Below, in pieces: positions 1 to 11,566 of a stretch of DNA of 64,000 nucleotides. The notes under the pieces are model-generated. The model was not told the origin of the DNA and did not search any database. It saw only the letters and a list, made by a program, of their open reading frames with translations. The position numbers were made by a program, and so were the translations under genes. The stretch spans positions 61,876,267 through 61,940,266 of the forward strand of contig CM071932.1 of NCBI GenBank assembly GCA_016081115.2, given 5' to 3'. This stretch comes from Rehmannia glutinosa. Its lineage: Eukaryota > Streptophyta > Magnoliopsida > Lamiales > Orobanchaceae. Within the stretch, counting starts at the first letter, position 1, and every line of letters starts with the position of its first letter.

Positions 1-1145
1 GTCGACTCACCGGTTTCTCAAGCTCGAACGCTTGAAGATTCTTCTTCTTTTTAGTCCTTACCAGGAGGGATTTCTCGCTCGAGATATGGTTTCTTCGAGT
101 CCTGGGGCGAGGCTGTCTTTGTCTTCTTTCTCGAGCGAGCCGTCTCGGCTTATCGATCCTCCTTTTCTTGACAAGCTGGAGAAGGTATTTGAGGTTCCTT
201 CTCCGCCGCGCTACGAGGCGGGAGACACGAGCTGGCGGGGCAGGTGGACTTGGCTGCAGGGGGGGCATCTTTTGTTTTCTCTTACTTTCTTGCCGAGGGC
301 GACAATCGTCTTTGCAAACGAGGGACAACCTTCTTCTGGAGAGAAGGAGAGCGGAGTTGTTTCTTCGGGACTACCGATTCCCCTCACTCGTGTCGGCTCT
401 CTTGGCATAAGCTCTCCTCTGCATGCTGCGGAGAGATTAGACGGAACATCTTCTTGTGAACATGGAACGCCTTTCCATGTCGAAGAGGACTCCTTTTACT
501 TCCATCATCCGGCCAATCACCAGGTCGTCACCCAGGGGTCCTCCAAACGTGCCATCCTCCTTGAAGGATTTATTCCCAATATTCGGTAGAGTCTGTTGTA
601 TACAAACTCAGCCAAGTTCACCTTCTTTTCTTCTATGATTGCACCATCACGATCGAAACTTAGTCTTGGACGGTGATTATAGCTTCAAATTTGATATCAA
701 TGCACTTGGCAACAATATCCAGCAGCTTGTGGTAGTCTTCCTTCAACAGCTTCTTCTCACTGTGGACAACCTTCGCGACAGTTGGAAGCTTGGCTACTTC
801 CTTCCAAGCGGCCAGGTTAACATTAGCTTCATAAATCTCCGCACTCCTTCCGCCGGCAACAAGTGTTCTGCGGATCCTTGGCGGTGATGGTGAACTCTTT
901 TCCCGTGAATAGAGGACTTGATGCCCTCAACGTGAACTTCGCGTTCACGTGAATCGTGCGACCTCTTCCACGTAGGTCATCGGAAACTCCATCGTCAAAA
1001 ATGGTTTTAATCCGGACTTTTCGGTTTCTCGCAATCTTCTTCATGAGGTGTCATCGACCCCCTTGTTTGATCATGCCGTCCGAAATCCACAAGACCCGGT
1101 GTGGATTTGCTTTCCCAACTTGACGAAATCATGAGTAGATGCCAT
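1..1145 (-). pseudogene. E1 env-like/accessory ORF, N-terminal remnant
   Basis: A minus-strand ATG at 1,145 begins a decayed reading frame homologous, frame jumps included, to the one starting at 31,856 in E2. The piece at 829-1,044 shares the SDDLRGRGR and VNAKF type segments with the E2 copy. I see no catalytic motif. Its place after pol in a SIRE-like element makes an env-like/accessory protein the natural family assignment; it also resembles the so-called plant transposon protein domain, but neither is certain. Several frame breaks occur within the first 100 codons, so no full product is expected. The plus-strand open stretch at 32-589 is antisense to it. Confidence 0.55.
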
Positions 1146-1749
1146 TTCTTGATGTTTTACCGAACGAAACTTTGAAAATGAACTTGAGGATTTGTAGGGT
1201 TTTGAGAGAGAATTTCTTTCTTTGCCTTCGAGAGAGAGAGATGAATATTTTGGTAAAGTGAGAGAAAATCGGACGAAAACGGTATAAGTATGGGTTATGA
1301 AAGGACGTATGGGGTGATTTTTGAAATTTGATCAAGATCAACGGCTCAGATTTTGCACGCGATTAACACTTAATTTCTCGTATTTAATGCGGCATTTATA
1401 TCAATCATAAGCTTTGTGTGCGCCTTTTGATCTGTTGTATGTCATAATTATCTTTGTGTCATTCTTAAAAACATTCCCGCTTAGTAAAAACGATTGCGTT
1501 TTGTCACTTTGCTCATAAATGACTAAAGCTTATTCCTTAGCATTGATTTAACTCTTCTCTCTTTGCACATAGGTAAATTTTCGGTTGTGAGTTAACTTGA
1601 CGCAGCTGATTCTCCGATACGGCTGATTCACTTAGCTGATTTAAGAGTTCAACCCTTTTTCATCTTTTCATGTTCCATCTCTTTTCTTTGACTCTTCTGA
1701 GTGTCAACTCAGCTCAATTAACCCTAATTCATGCTTGAGTTCTTCAAAT
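1146..1749. other. E1 spacer between pol and env-like region
   Basis: About 600 bases of AT-rich, non-coding sequence separate the end of RNase H from the env-like start. It aligns with 31,857-32,440 of E2, sharing for example the words around CTCGTATTTAATGCGGC and CAATCATAAGCTT. A splice acceptor or internal promoter for the downstream ORF would be expected here in SIRE elements; I cannot identify one with confidence. Confidence 0.5.
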
Positions 1750-3600
1750 CTTGATTCACATAATGGTTTTGTGAATATGTCATTCTTGCTTATCAAGTTG
1801 AGATATATTCCAAGGTGATGTCCTTCTTTTCAACATGATCTCTTATGAAGTGATATCTGACATCAATGTGCTTTGTTCTTGAGTGCAACACAGGATTTTG
1901 AGTGATTGCAATTGCACTTGTGTTATCACACATAATTGGAATTTCCTTTTCTTCAACTTCATAATCTCTCATTCTTTGTCTCATCCATAAGACTTGGGCA
2001 CAACAATGCCGTAGCTATGTATTCTTTGTGGAGGTAGCTATTGGTCTGCTTCTTGCTAAACCAGGAAATTAGCCTATTTCAAGCATTTGACATGTGCCCG
2101 AGGTACTCTTCTGTCAACTTTACATCCAAGATAGTCGAGTCCGAATACCTAATTAGCTTGAATCCACCTTCCTTTTCGATACCATAGGCCAACTTCTTGG
2201 CTTCCTTTCAAATATCTTAAGATTCTCTTGGGCTGCAATCATGTGGCTTTCTTTTGGAGCGATTGAAATCTCGCACATACACCTCTGACAAAGGAGATGT
2301 ACCCTACTTGTAAGATAGAGCGGTGATCCAATAAGTGCTTTGTATCTTGTTTGATCCACGTGCTTGCCATCCGCATCCATATCCATTTTGATGATGTATT
2401 CATTGGTATTTTCACGGAAGACTTCTCTTCCATACCAAATTTCTTCATTAAATCTCTCGTGTATTTTGTCCGACATATGAAGGTTCCATCCTTCAAATTG
2501 TTTTACTTGAGTCCAAGGAAGAATGTCGCTCTCCCATCATGCTCATTTCAAATTTCCTTTGCATAAGATTTGAGAATTTATCACACAGACTCTTTGTTTG
2601 TGGATCCAAAGATGATGTCATCCACATATATTTGAACAAGCGAAGATACTCTTCCCATCTTGAATTCTCAAGAGTGTTCTATCCACTTTGCCTTTTGTAA
2701 ATCCGTTCTCATTCGGAATTGTGATAATGTATCATTCCATGCTCTTGGTGCCTGTTTCAATCCATATAAAGCTTTCTTGAGTTTGTATACTTTATCTCCA
2801 AGAGTCTTCTCGCTTAAATCCTGGAGGTTGTTCAACATATACTTCTTCCTCCAATAACCCATTAAGGAATGCACTCTTTACATCCATTTGATATACAAAG
2901 TGAAGTTCTTGTGAGCGGATAGGCAAGAAACATCCTTATGGCTTCCAATCTTGCTACGAGGGCAAATGTTTCATCAAAATCTATCCCTTCTTCTTGGCAA
3001 TACCCTTTGGCTACCAATCTTGCTTTGTTTCTTACCAATGAACCTTCCTCGTTCATCTTGTTTACGAACACCCATTTAGTGCCAATAACATTTTGATGGG
3101 TAGTCTTTGAACCAATTCCCACACTTTGTTTCTTTCAAACCGATTCACTCTTCTTGCATGGCTTGAATCCAATGTGTGTCATCCAAAGCTTGTGACACAT
3201 CTTTTTGGCTCTATTTGTGAGATGAAACAAGTGAACATAGCTTCTTGTTGGGTTACGGATCTAGTTTCTACACCTTCTCTTACATCTCCAATGATTAGTT
3301 TTGGTGGATGGTCTCTCGGCCATCTTACATCATGTTGGAGTAAGTTAGCCGGATTCACCGTCTTGCGCCTGTGTTATTTTGATCGGCTCTCTCATCATCG
3401 ATTGGTCTGCAGATTTTCCATTGTCTTTGAGACTCAGCTATCTCATCTTCTTCTGGTTTTTAATTCCACTTCAGCTTCAACATAGGGACTCTTCGCATGA
3501 TCGGTTGATTCAAATTATCACCGACTCTTCAATGTCTTCTTCATTTACATTGGGTTCATCAAACACCACATGAATGGATTCTTCAGTAACCATTGTCCTT
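1750..3600 (-). pseudogene. E1 reverse transcriptase and RNase H (frameshifted)
   Basis: This is the C-terminal half of the copia polyprotein: RNA-dependent DNA polymerase followed by RNase H. The RT start lies around 3,000-3,120 (NVIGTKWVFVNKMNEEG, then RNKARLVAKGYCQEEGID). The LYGLKQAPRAWN motif is at about 2,740. The active-site aspartate pair of the IYVDDIIFG motif lies around 2,610-2,635. The RNase H tail at 1,793-1,984 has MCDNTSAIAITQNP and RTKHIDVRYHFIRDHV. Frame changes between these blocks occur every 150-300 bases, so it is a pseudogene as read. Order and orientation match the integrase block immediately upstream. Confidence 0.85.
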
Positions 3601-3679
3601 TTGTTGAGCACTCTGTAGGCTTTGCTTTCAGCTGAGTATCCCAAAAAGATACCTTCATCAGCTTTAGCATCAAAAGCCT

Positions 3680-4846
3680 TTAAATTGTCCTTGCCATTGT
3701 TATGGATGAAGCATTTGCATCCAAATATTCTAAAATATGCAACATTTGGCTTTCTCCCCCGCATCCAAATCTCATAGGAGTCTTTGTCAGCTGTCTGTTT
3801 ATCATGCATCTATTTTGAGTATAGCATGTTGTGTTTATTGCTTCAGCCCAAAATCTTTTAGGCAGCCCTGCTTCAGCTAATATGGTCCTTGCTGCTTCTT
3901 TGAGAGTTTTGTTCCTTCTTTCTGCAACTCCATTTTGCTGTGGAGTCCTTGCAGCTGATAATTCATGACCAATACCATTTTCAACACAATACTGAGTTAT
4001 TATACCATTGACAAACTCAGTTCCTCTGTCAGATCTTATTTTGATAATGGTTTGACTCTTCTCATTTTGGATTCTCTTCATCAGCTGAGGTAGTTTCTGC
4101 AGAGTTTCTTTCTTCTTACACATGAATATTGTCCATGTGTATCTTGAGTAGTCATCTACTACCACCAAGGTATATTTCTTCCCACTTATGCTGGCTGGTT
4201 CAACTGGACCAAATAGATCCATATGCAGCAGGTGCAATATTCTTGTTGAAGATGGACATGTCTTTTCTTTGAATGATGATTTGATTTGCTTTCCCATCTG
4301 GCATGCATCACATACACTTTCCTTCTTGTATACTGAGTCTGGAAGTCCTTCCACGAGATTGCTCCTTGCAAGCTTGTTAATTGTTTTGAAGTTCAGGTGA
4401 CTCAGCTTCTTGTGCCACAGCCAACTTGATTCAGCCGTGCTTTTTGCTAGCAGACAAGTGCTTGGTGTTGCAGTTGACCAATCTACCACATACATGTTCT
4501 TTTGTCTGCATCCTTGCAACACTACTTCATTTGATTCAGTGTTCTTGATTTGGCACACTCCCATATTGAATCCAACATTATAGCCCTTGTCACAGAGTTG
4601 ACTTATGCTTAGTAAGTTGAAATTGAGGCCTTCAACGTATGCAACATCTGTAATTTCTAATCCATTTTTCTTGATGGATCCAATGCCTTTTATTTCTCCC
4701 GGAGCTTCATTTCCTCCAAATATGACTTTTGCACCTCTAACCTCCTTGAATTTTGACAGATTTTTCTTGTTTCCTATCATGTGTCTGGAACAACCACTAT
4801 CCATGTACCAGGTTCCTTGGCACTCAGCTGCTCCTTGAACCCGCAA
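3680..4846 (-). CDS. E1 protease-integrase block of copia polyprotein (longest open frame here)
   Basis: This 388-codon open frame is the best preserved coding block in the window. Near residue 13 it has the aspartic protease motif WYMDSGCSRHM. It continues through the GAG-pre-integrase region to the HHCC zinc finger (WHKKLSHLNF ... VCDACQMGK, about residues 143-186). The DDE core follows: first Asp in LHMDLFGP, second in IRSDRGTEF, and Glu in TPQQNGVAERRN. The last 35 or so residues are out of frame; the homologous continuation is in another frame at 3,510-3,809. The domain is part of a polyprotein rather than an independent gene, so the ATG is probably not a true start. The same segment in E2 is interrupted repeatedly. 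Confidence 0.85.
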   Translation of the reverse strand: MRVQGAAECQGTWYMDSGCSRHMIGNKKNLSKFKEVRGAKVIFGGNEAPGEIKGIGSIKKNGLEITDVAYVEGLNFNLLSISQLCDKGYNVGFNMGVCQIKNTESNEVVLQGCRQKNMYVVDWSTATPSTCLLAKSTAESSWLWHKKLSHLNFKTINKLARSNLVEGLPDSVYKKESVCDACQMGKQIKSSFKEKTCPSSTRILHLLHMDLFGPVEPASISGKKYTLVVVDDYSRYTWTIFMCKKKETLQKLPQLMKRIQNEKSQTIIKIRSDRGTEFVNGIITQYCVENGIGHELSAARTPQQNGVAERRNKTLKEAARTILAEAGLPKRFWAEAINTTCYTQNRCMINRQLTKTPMRFGCGGESQMLHILEYLDANASSITMARTI

Positions 4847-4879
4847 TCAAGAAATTAGGTTTTAGGTACCCATATTTAT

Positions 4880-7113
4880 GCAGGTCTGAGGGGTTAGTAT
4901 TGTAAGATGATCCAACCAACCTATAGCCAAATGATTTGACTCTAAGAGGTTGCCATCTATCGATGCCATAATCATAATTAATTTTAGCAATTTGTTGGGG
5001 ATTTTAGGTTCATACAAACTGTCTCTTTTGTCTGTATGCTGTGTATGTGTTTTAGCAATTGCCTTCCTTGGTAGTTGTGATATCTCTGAGTGTAGTGCCT
5101 AGGTGCATATGTGTGTTGATGATAACTCTTATGCCTTTGGAATGGCCTTTCTTTGAGTTCTGGCCTTTTGCCATTTTAGGTTTATATTCCATGGTCCTTT
5201 TGATAGTTCACATTATTCCAATCACTTGGCTTGGGTACATTCTACCATTCCCATCATACGTGTTTCTTTTATAGAACTTCTGGGGATTTGGTAGCTCTGT
5301 TTCCTTTTTGGAGTATTTCTGTTTGGAGTTTGCCGAGGAACTCGGGCCGGATTTCTTCTCGATTGTCCTCTAAGCACACTCAATGGTTGTTTTCCTTATC
5401 CTTTATAATCGAGGCCGCTTTGCTTGTGATTGTGTTTAGGAATAAATGTGTGTGCACCATTTGGAGTTTTGGATTTTTGAGATGCTTCATTACTTGAAGA
5501 TCCTTTTTCCAAAATCACTTTTGGAGCTCGACATAGCACAAAGGAATTTAATCCTAAGCTTTGTCTTATCTCCACATTCTCGTTGACTCGTAATAAGATC
5601 ATCAAGGATTTAGATGCCTTAGTGAATGAGGCAATCACATTTTTGAGGTCATTCTCCCTCTTTTCTATAGCACTATCTCTGCTATTAACTTAACATTTTC
5701 GGTCTTTAAACTTTTATTCTCATCGGCTATGTGACTTAGAGTACTCGGCTCCTTAGTCAACTTTGAGTTTTGGCTTTTGAGTTGGTTGTTTTTCTTCATT
5801 TAGTAGTGTGTGTGAGGATTTAATGTGTTCAAAGTCTTTCATCATTTTGCACAATGAATCATAAAGATCGTGGGTGATGAAGTATGTGTGTCACAATCAC
5901 TCCACTAGTCATATCGAGTGTGATGAGTTAGAGTGTACCTCATCTTCTTGGTCGAGGTTGGTTTTGTTCTTTGGTCATTAGACGGATCAAGGCTTCTTCT
6001 TGAGTCACTTGAGGTAGTCTGCTTCACTACTCTCCGAAGTCTGCTGCGTCTTTTGACTTGGGCAGTCTCGGCGATCTCTGCGGCCAACATTGCCTTTCTC
6101 TTTTCTTGTCTTCTTTCTCAAGTCTTTTCTTTCCTCTTTCATTCTTGTATTTGTTGACTACGAGGATATGGGCAATCAATGGCATAGTGACCGGGTTTCT
6201 GCTCAGTTCGAGATAGATTTTCAACTTTTTGATCGATTCTTTCCATTCTTGGGTTGTCGATACTCGGCGCTTTTGATACTGCTCTCTTGGTTGGCCTATC
6301 TTCCCTTGACTTGGAGGGGAGTGTCTTACGGAGGATTCACCTTTGCCTCTCTTGTAATTCTTGTTGAAGAACTTATTAAACCTTTTAACCATCGTATCCC
6401 CTCTTGGTCAATGACTTCTTTGACCTCGGCTCTTTACCATCCTTAACTATTAAAGCACTTGCTTTGGACACACTGCTCTCCTCTGGTCTTTTCTTCTCAT
6501 TCAAATTCGTAGGCTTTGAGATCGAGAATAGCTCATGGTTGGATGTCTTTGATAGGTCCATGGAGTGTCTCATGGCCATGACTTTCATATCCCACTTGGG
6601 AGACTTCTTAGAATCTTCATGCACATTTCCTTCGTGTATTTTTTTCCAAGTGTAGATAGTTCATTGGTAATTTACGTGACCGAGCATCCAAATGATCCAA
6701 GGTTTCTCCCGCAAGCATCTTAAAGTTTTCAAATTTTTGTACAACAACGGATAGTTTATTTTCCTTGATTTGCTCGAGCCTTCACAAATCAAGGTTAGCT
6801 TGACCAAATTTCTTTTGCCGTTTTGCATGATTTGATTTTGTTGAACATGGCTTTGTCCAAAGTTTTGTAAAGAATGTCCTTGGCCACATTGTCCAAGTTA
6901 TATCTTTTCTTGTCATCATTTGTCCATCCACTTTTGGTTTTTCAACCATTGCTTTGGTATGGGAGCAACATCCTCTTCTCCTTCACCGCTCTCTCCTTGC
7001 GATTGTGTTCACATTTCATCGTGTAATCTTTGATAGATGAGCACTGCATACGAATTTTCCAATCATCAAATTCCTCAATTGTGAACATAGGGATGCGTGT
7101 CGGTTGCTTCCAT
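4880..7113 (-). pseudogene. E1 gag (frameshifted)
   Basis: Gag is the nucleocapsid-forming protein that packages the element RNA in cytoplasmic particles. The likely start is the ATG at 7,113, shortly after the primer site; the early reading contains IEEFDDWKIRMQ, typical of copia gag N termini. The basic stretch MVKRFNKFFNKNYKRGKGES lies near 6,390. A CCHC zinc-knuckle region lies around 6,160-6,240 but is split by a frame jump. A lysine- and serine-rich region near 5,400-5,640 precedes protease. Multiple indels break it. Homologous to 35,540-37,875 in E2. Confidence 0.75.
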
Positions 7114-7227
7114 GATAATAACTTTCTTTGAATAAAAGACTTTTGAAAGATCAAGTGCTAAAGCAAGCTTTGAAAAATTTGGAGATCTAGTTCGATAGTA
7201 ACTGGTCGGAAGGCTCAATGAACCAAC

Positions 7228-7239
7228 CGCTCGATACCA
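7228..7239 (-). other. E1 primer binding site (tRNA-iMet type)
   Basis: Read on the minus strand, three bases after the LTR end, the sequence is TGGTATCGAGCGG. It resembles the plant initiator-methionine primer site TGGTATCAGAGC with one base missing. It marks the 5' side of the element. Confidence 0.75.
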
Positions 7240-7241
7240 CT

Positions 7242-8815
7242 TGTAGGTCCCAAGGGGTGTGAGTGTAAGGTTTAGAAGGGGTTGAATAAACCTTACCAAC
7301 TTTTCGATTTAGTCCTTTTTAAAATGATCGAGTTAATACTTCACACGGTGAGTCCTTGATGGATAGCTAAGTTAGTTAATCGTGAGTTAGTCACTCAACC
7401 AGGACTAAGCTTTTGATAGAGTAACTTAGTTGTTTTGACTAAAGACTTAACTTTCATTGTGATATGTTTTATTGGAAGACTTAACACCCTTGAATTTTGG
7501 TTAAATATGTTTTAATGCTTGGTTTTAGCACTTTGTAGATTATCAATTGGATAACAAATTTATCAAAGAGATATTAAAGTAATGTGCGAAATTAAAGTGC
7601 TGAAATGTAAATGACACAATAAGTTTTTATAGAGGTTCGAAGATGGGGTAATTCTTCTACTCCTCTCTTCTCCAACTCCTGGAGGAATCCACTAAGTATC
7701 GATCAATATACAAAGTGGTTAATGATCCAGGATGCAAGTCTTGATCACCACGTGACTTGATCCTTTGGGACTCGGTGCGGAGATGCCTTGGTCACACACA
7801 CCGGCTTCTTGCGACTCGCTTCTTCACAGGGCAGCTGCCTTGCTACTACAGCCCACTTGCTCAAGCTTCTTGGATTTGATCACGAAGCCCTCCAAAAACT
7901 TGAGACTGGTTCGTCTTTGAACCTTTCTACAATCCTCCGTGGAGTGTAGACCCCCATTCTTCAAATGTTTCCTCTTCAATGATTGAAGTTGTCTTTCCTT
8001 CATAGGTAAGTGTTGGATTGATTTTTCCTTCGTAGTGTAGGCTTGAGGATTGAACTTGAATGATTTGAGAATATTTTTTTTCTGAGATATTGCTTTTCTT
8101 ATTCGTGTTTGTTTTTACGATTGTCAAGGTAACCAACACTCTCTCAAATAGATTTCTCGGCCTTTTATAGTGTTCTTTTGAAAAATTTGCCCGTTGAAGA
8201 GATAGGCTTATTTTCATAAGACAACTTGTGGTCGTTGGCTTGTCTTGTTGTAGTCCTTGAAATTGATATTTCCTCGTATGAATGAGTATTCAACTTTTTG
8301 AGTTAAACACGGTGTAGTGCTTCCTATTGGTTTATTCCTTTTGCACGCTTCTGGGTGAGCACTTCAAGAAAGCGCATATGGAAGTATTACTTGTTTAAAT
8401 AATTCTCTTGACTTACGTACAAACGGATCTCTTTGATTATCTCGACTTGATTGCATTTCCTTGACTTCCCGAGGTGACTTGAGTCGACTTCCAATCATGG
8501 ATGACTCATCTGTCACTTCAACTTAAGACTTGGTTGTCTTGAGTTGACTTAAGCACCGACACTTCACTCGGTTGTATCTCACCAATTTGCACCTTGATCG
8601 AGTTCTGTCTTCTCTTCTTTGCCACACTCACCGCCTCATAGCGGAGTCTTCCTTCTAGTCTCCGATTGACTTCTTGCATATCTTGGCATAGTTGACTCGA
8701 CTCACTCGACCAGCCCTATCTATTACAATGCAATTTACAACAAAAATGGGGTGCCAACTTTCTATTCTAAGTTTTACATGGCATTCATCAAAATCTAAAA
8801 ATTAATTTCCCAACA
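7242..8815 (-). repeat. E1 5' LTR
   Basis: The LTR runs from TGTAGGTCCC to CCCAACA on the plus strand (TG...CA termini) and is 1,574 bases long. It aligns end to end with both E2 LTRs. Its TATA-like promoter box lies at 8,161-8,170 on the minus strand. Confidence 0.9.
8161..8170 (-). promoter_or_regulatory. TATA-like box of E1 LTR
   Basis: The minus strand reads CTATAAAAGG in the expected part of the LTR, directed into the element. The same box occurs in both E2 LTRs. Confidence 0.6.
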
Positions 8816-9256
8816 ACGGAAATATTGATGATCGGAAAAGTACTTCCAGATCATGTCAACTTTTAAGCGATTGCCTAGTTTCTTGGTTTTCAAAGAAGCA
8901 AAATTGTGTTTCACTTTCAACGTAGTAAGCCGAATACATTTCAAGTCGCTTTTTGTTGTACTCAACTTCTTTGGATGAAACAAACCTTAGCGGATTACAA
9001 ATGTTCTTTTGAAAATGTTCCTATCTTTTGTGATAATATATCCGCTATAAATATTGCTCAAAACCGATTCATCATAACCGTACTAAACATATTGAGATTC
9101 GGCATCATTTTCTAAGGGATTGTGTTTCTAAGCGAAAAATTGAGATATCATTTGTACCATCTCAAGATCAATTAGCGGACATTTTTACAAAACCGCTATC
9201 TTCTGAGACTTTTTGCGTCGATACGAGCTCGGTTAGGCATAATGCATATTGAATGA
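8816..9256 (+). pseudogene. A: RNase H C-terminal remnant
   Basis: Matches B 20,950-21,386 nearly throughout. It contains WFSKKQNCVSLS, then LLWMKQTLADYKCSFENVPIFCDN, which is the end of copia RNase H. Frame jumps occur near 8,930 and 9,065. The stop corresponds to the TGA at 9,254-9,256, homologous to the B stop. Confidence 0.8.
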
Positions 9257-10483
9257 GGTTTACATTTGCATTTTGCGTTTTAAAACTTAGGGCGAAAAAT
9301 CGGATTTGTGATTGAAAATTCGGATTTTTGAAAAATTGGCAAGACAGGTGGGCTAAAGGGTTGAGGGCAACCGGTCGCCTCAACGTCGACCGGTCGCCTC
9401 GCCCTGCAGCAACCGTCGCCCTTAGCGATTTTTGGATTAAAACCGTTCTATCTTGACATTCGTCATTTTAACTTTTTTTTTTGCATTTCTCGTCCTCTTT
9501 GCCAAATTCACACAAATTTCACTCAAAATTTGTTTTCATGCATTCAATTCATGTCTTGGACCTTATATAGCTTGATTATCATCATCGTTGCTCATATTTA
9601 CCGATCGAATGGTAAGAATTTTCTCTCATTTGCTCAATTGGGTTGAACCCTTGCATTTGTACCCTTCTTGTATATTTCTTCATGAAATTATCTTATGATC
9701 ATGATGAGCTTAGTTGTTATGTTGTATTGTATGATGTTTGATGTGAATTGGTGATGAAATTTTTGGCTTGATTCATTTACAAGGGTTCTATAAAACTTCT
9801 TTTAAGTTTTACGCCCACAAAGTGTTCGATGAAATGTCACAATGAAAATTTCAACTTCTACATGATTCTCTTGCTTCCAAAAGTCTTAAATACTTATTGA
9901 GATCATGTCTTGGTAAATAAAACAAGCTTATGAACTCTTCATGATACATTTCTCCCATTTTTTTTTTTGGATTTTAAGCCTAAATTGTTCAATGGTTGAT
10001 AAACCGTTTCTTTGGCGCACCTTGATATAATTGTATGATGTTTTTATCATCCTAACATTCTTTTTGATGATTCCAAAGGGGAAAAGCAGAAATTGGCTCG
10101 TTAGCTAAAAGAAGCTAATAAAAGCTCGCAATAAAAGCTATAAACTATGGCTTCCTAAAGCCACGTATACCTAGTCCATGGCTTGTATTATGGACTTAAT
10201 TGCAAAAGATTATAAGTATTTTGACGGGGGAGCTTAAGTAGCTTATGATGTTTATGTGCATCTTATAAAAGCTTGTAATAGCTTGTCTTCTAGCTTATTC
10301 AATATCTCTTGTTGATATGCTTATAGATAGGGGAGCTTTGTGTTGATGTGCTCATAGATAGGGGAGCTTTGTATAAAATATTTTTTTAACGGATAGTTCA
10401 CTCGTAAAACCGGAATATTAATTTGTTTTCAAAATCGTCCTCGAGAAAATTGTTTTGGTTTGTAATCATCAAAAATGGGAGTT
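9257..10483 (+). other. A: non-coding spacer between pol and 3' LTR
   Basis: 1.2 kb without a supported gene, homologous to 21,387-22,500 of B. It includes a GC-rich CCGGTCGCC repeat block (9,366-9,422). Near its end, the words around GATAGGGGAGCTTTGT are duplicated (10,325-10,375). It ends in the likely polypurine tract AAAAATGGGAGTT (10,471-10,483) directly before the LTR. Confidence 0.7.
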
Positions 10484-11130
10484 TGTTAGATAAATGTTTT
10501 TATCATGATTTTGTTCAAATGGGTCTTTAAACCAAAACAATGTCCTAAATGTTGTCTAAATACTTCCGATCGATTTAAAATGTTTTTACTATTTTTCTGG
10601 AGTATTTTTTGGAGTTTATTTTTGATAAAAAATTGGACAACACATTTGTTTCGAGGCTCGTAATTGGCCGCCCCATAGGGCAACCCGTACTGAATTGAGT
10701 TTTGAAGCAGAGAAAAGGGACGTAGAAAAAATGAGGGAGGCGACCGTCGGCCACGTGGTCGGCCGGTGGCGTGCACGGCGACCACTGGTGACCGTGCACA
10801 GGAGTGCCCTCTTGAAGTCTGTCTTCTCTGTTTTGCAATTTAAACACCCCCAACCGGTCATGGTCTAGGGCGACCGAGTCGCACCCCCTCTCCGACCGGT
10901 CCCCCTGTGTAAAATCGCGATCGAAAATTCAATTTCAAACTTATCTCTGCGCTGACCAATTACTTTCGCACTGTTTATTAGCAAACTATCCGTTGCATTT
11001 TCGAATGACTTTTCCTATTTTGAGGGATTGGTTTCTAACAACTATATTGATGATTTTAAATGGTTTCTTTTGCAGCAAATCACTCCCTAAGGAGGAGCCT
11101 ATGTCCGGAAATCAAAGCCAAGACCTCTCC

Positions 11131-11138
11131 TATAAATA
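11131..11138 (+). promoter_or_regulatory. TATA box of A LTR
   Basis: TATAAATA inside the conserved words CTCCTATAAATAGAGG. The same box stands at 16,056-16,063 and 22,864-22,871 in the B LTRs and is degenerate (CATAAATAGAGG) in D. Confidence 0.7.
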
Positions 11139-11404
11139 GAGGCTTCTTTCAAGCAACAAGATATAACACTCTACACAAGCAAAGAGCAAACAAGCAAACA
11201 CTTTCATATATCTTGTTGTATTAGCTTAAGCACTTTCACTTGCACAAATTTGAGGTCTAGACTTTCAATTCTTGATTACACTTGTACTCATATTGTATCA
11301 TTCATTATTGAGTTGTAATCTTGATTTTGGTCATCATTCAACACAAGACATCCTTGTGAGTATTCTTGTGGTAAGAATACACTTGGGTGATCTAGGTGAT
11401 AGGT

Positions 11405-11566
11405 GTTTGAAGGTTGTGGTAATCTTCAAAGGTGTTGTAAGAGGGTTGTGGTAATCCTCAAGGTGGTGTAAGAGGGTTGTGGTAATCCTTAAGGTGTTGC
11501 AAGAGGTTGTGGTAATCCTCAAGGTGTTGCAAAGAGGTTGTGGTAATCCTTAAGGTGTTGTATTAT
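11405..11566 (+). repeat. Minisatellite in A LTR
   Basis: About five tandem copies of a unit of roughly 30-33 bases built on AAGAGGTTGTGGTAATCCTC and AAGGTGTTG. The B LTRs have only two to three copies at the same place (16,340-16,430 and 23,150-23,240). Confidence 0.85.

Larger units (their letters stand above)
1..8815 (-). mobile_element. E1: SIRE-like Ty1/copia LTR retrotransposon, 5' part (cut by window edge)
   Basis: On the minus strand the order is LTR (7,242-8,815), tRNA-iMet type primer site, gag, protease, integrase, reverse transcriptase and RNase H, then an env-like/accessory region reaching base 1. The protease-integrase-RT-RNase H order defines Ty1/copia. The long LTR and the extra coding region after pol point to the SIRE/Maximus lineage, by family knowledge. 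The element is a close paralogue of E2 and collinear with E2 from about 30,700 to 39,547. Its 3' LTR must lie left of the window. It is inserted in the RNase H region of element A, whose homologous sequence resumes at 8,816. All reading frames except the integrase block are broken, so it cannot now be autonomous as read. Confidence 0.9.

Noticed and set aside
32..589. 185-codon plus-strand open frame
   Set aside because: Antisense to the E1 accessory region, no recognisable domain, and not open in the homologous part of E2.
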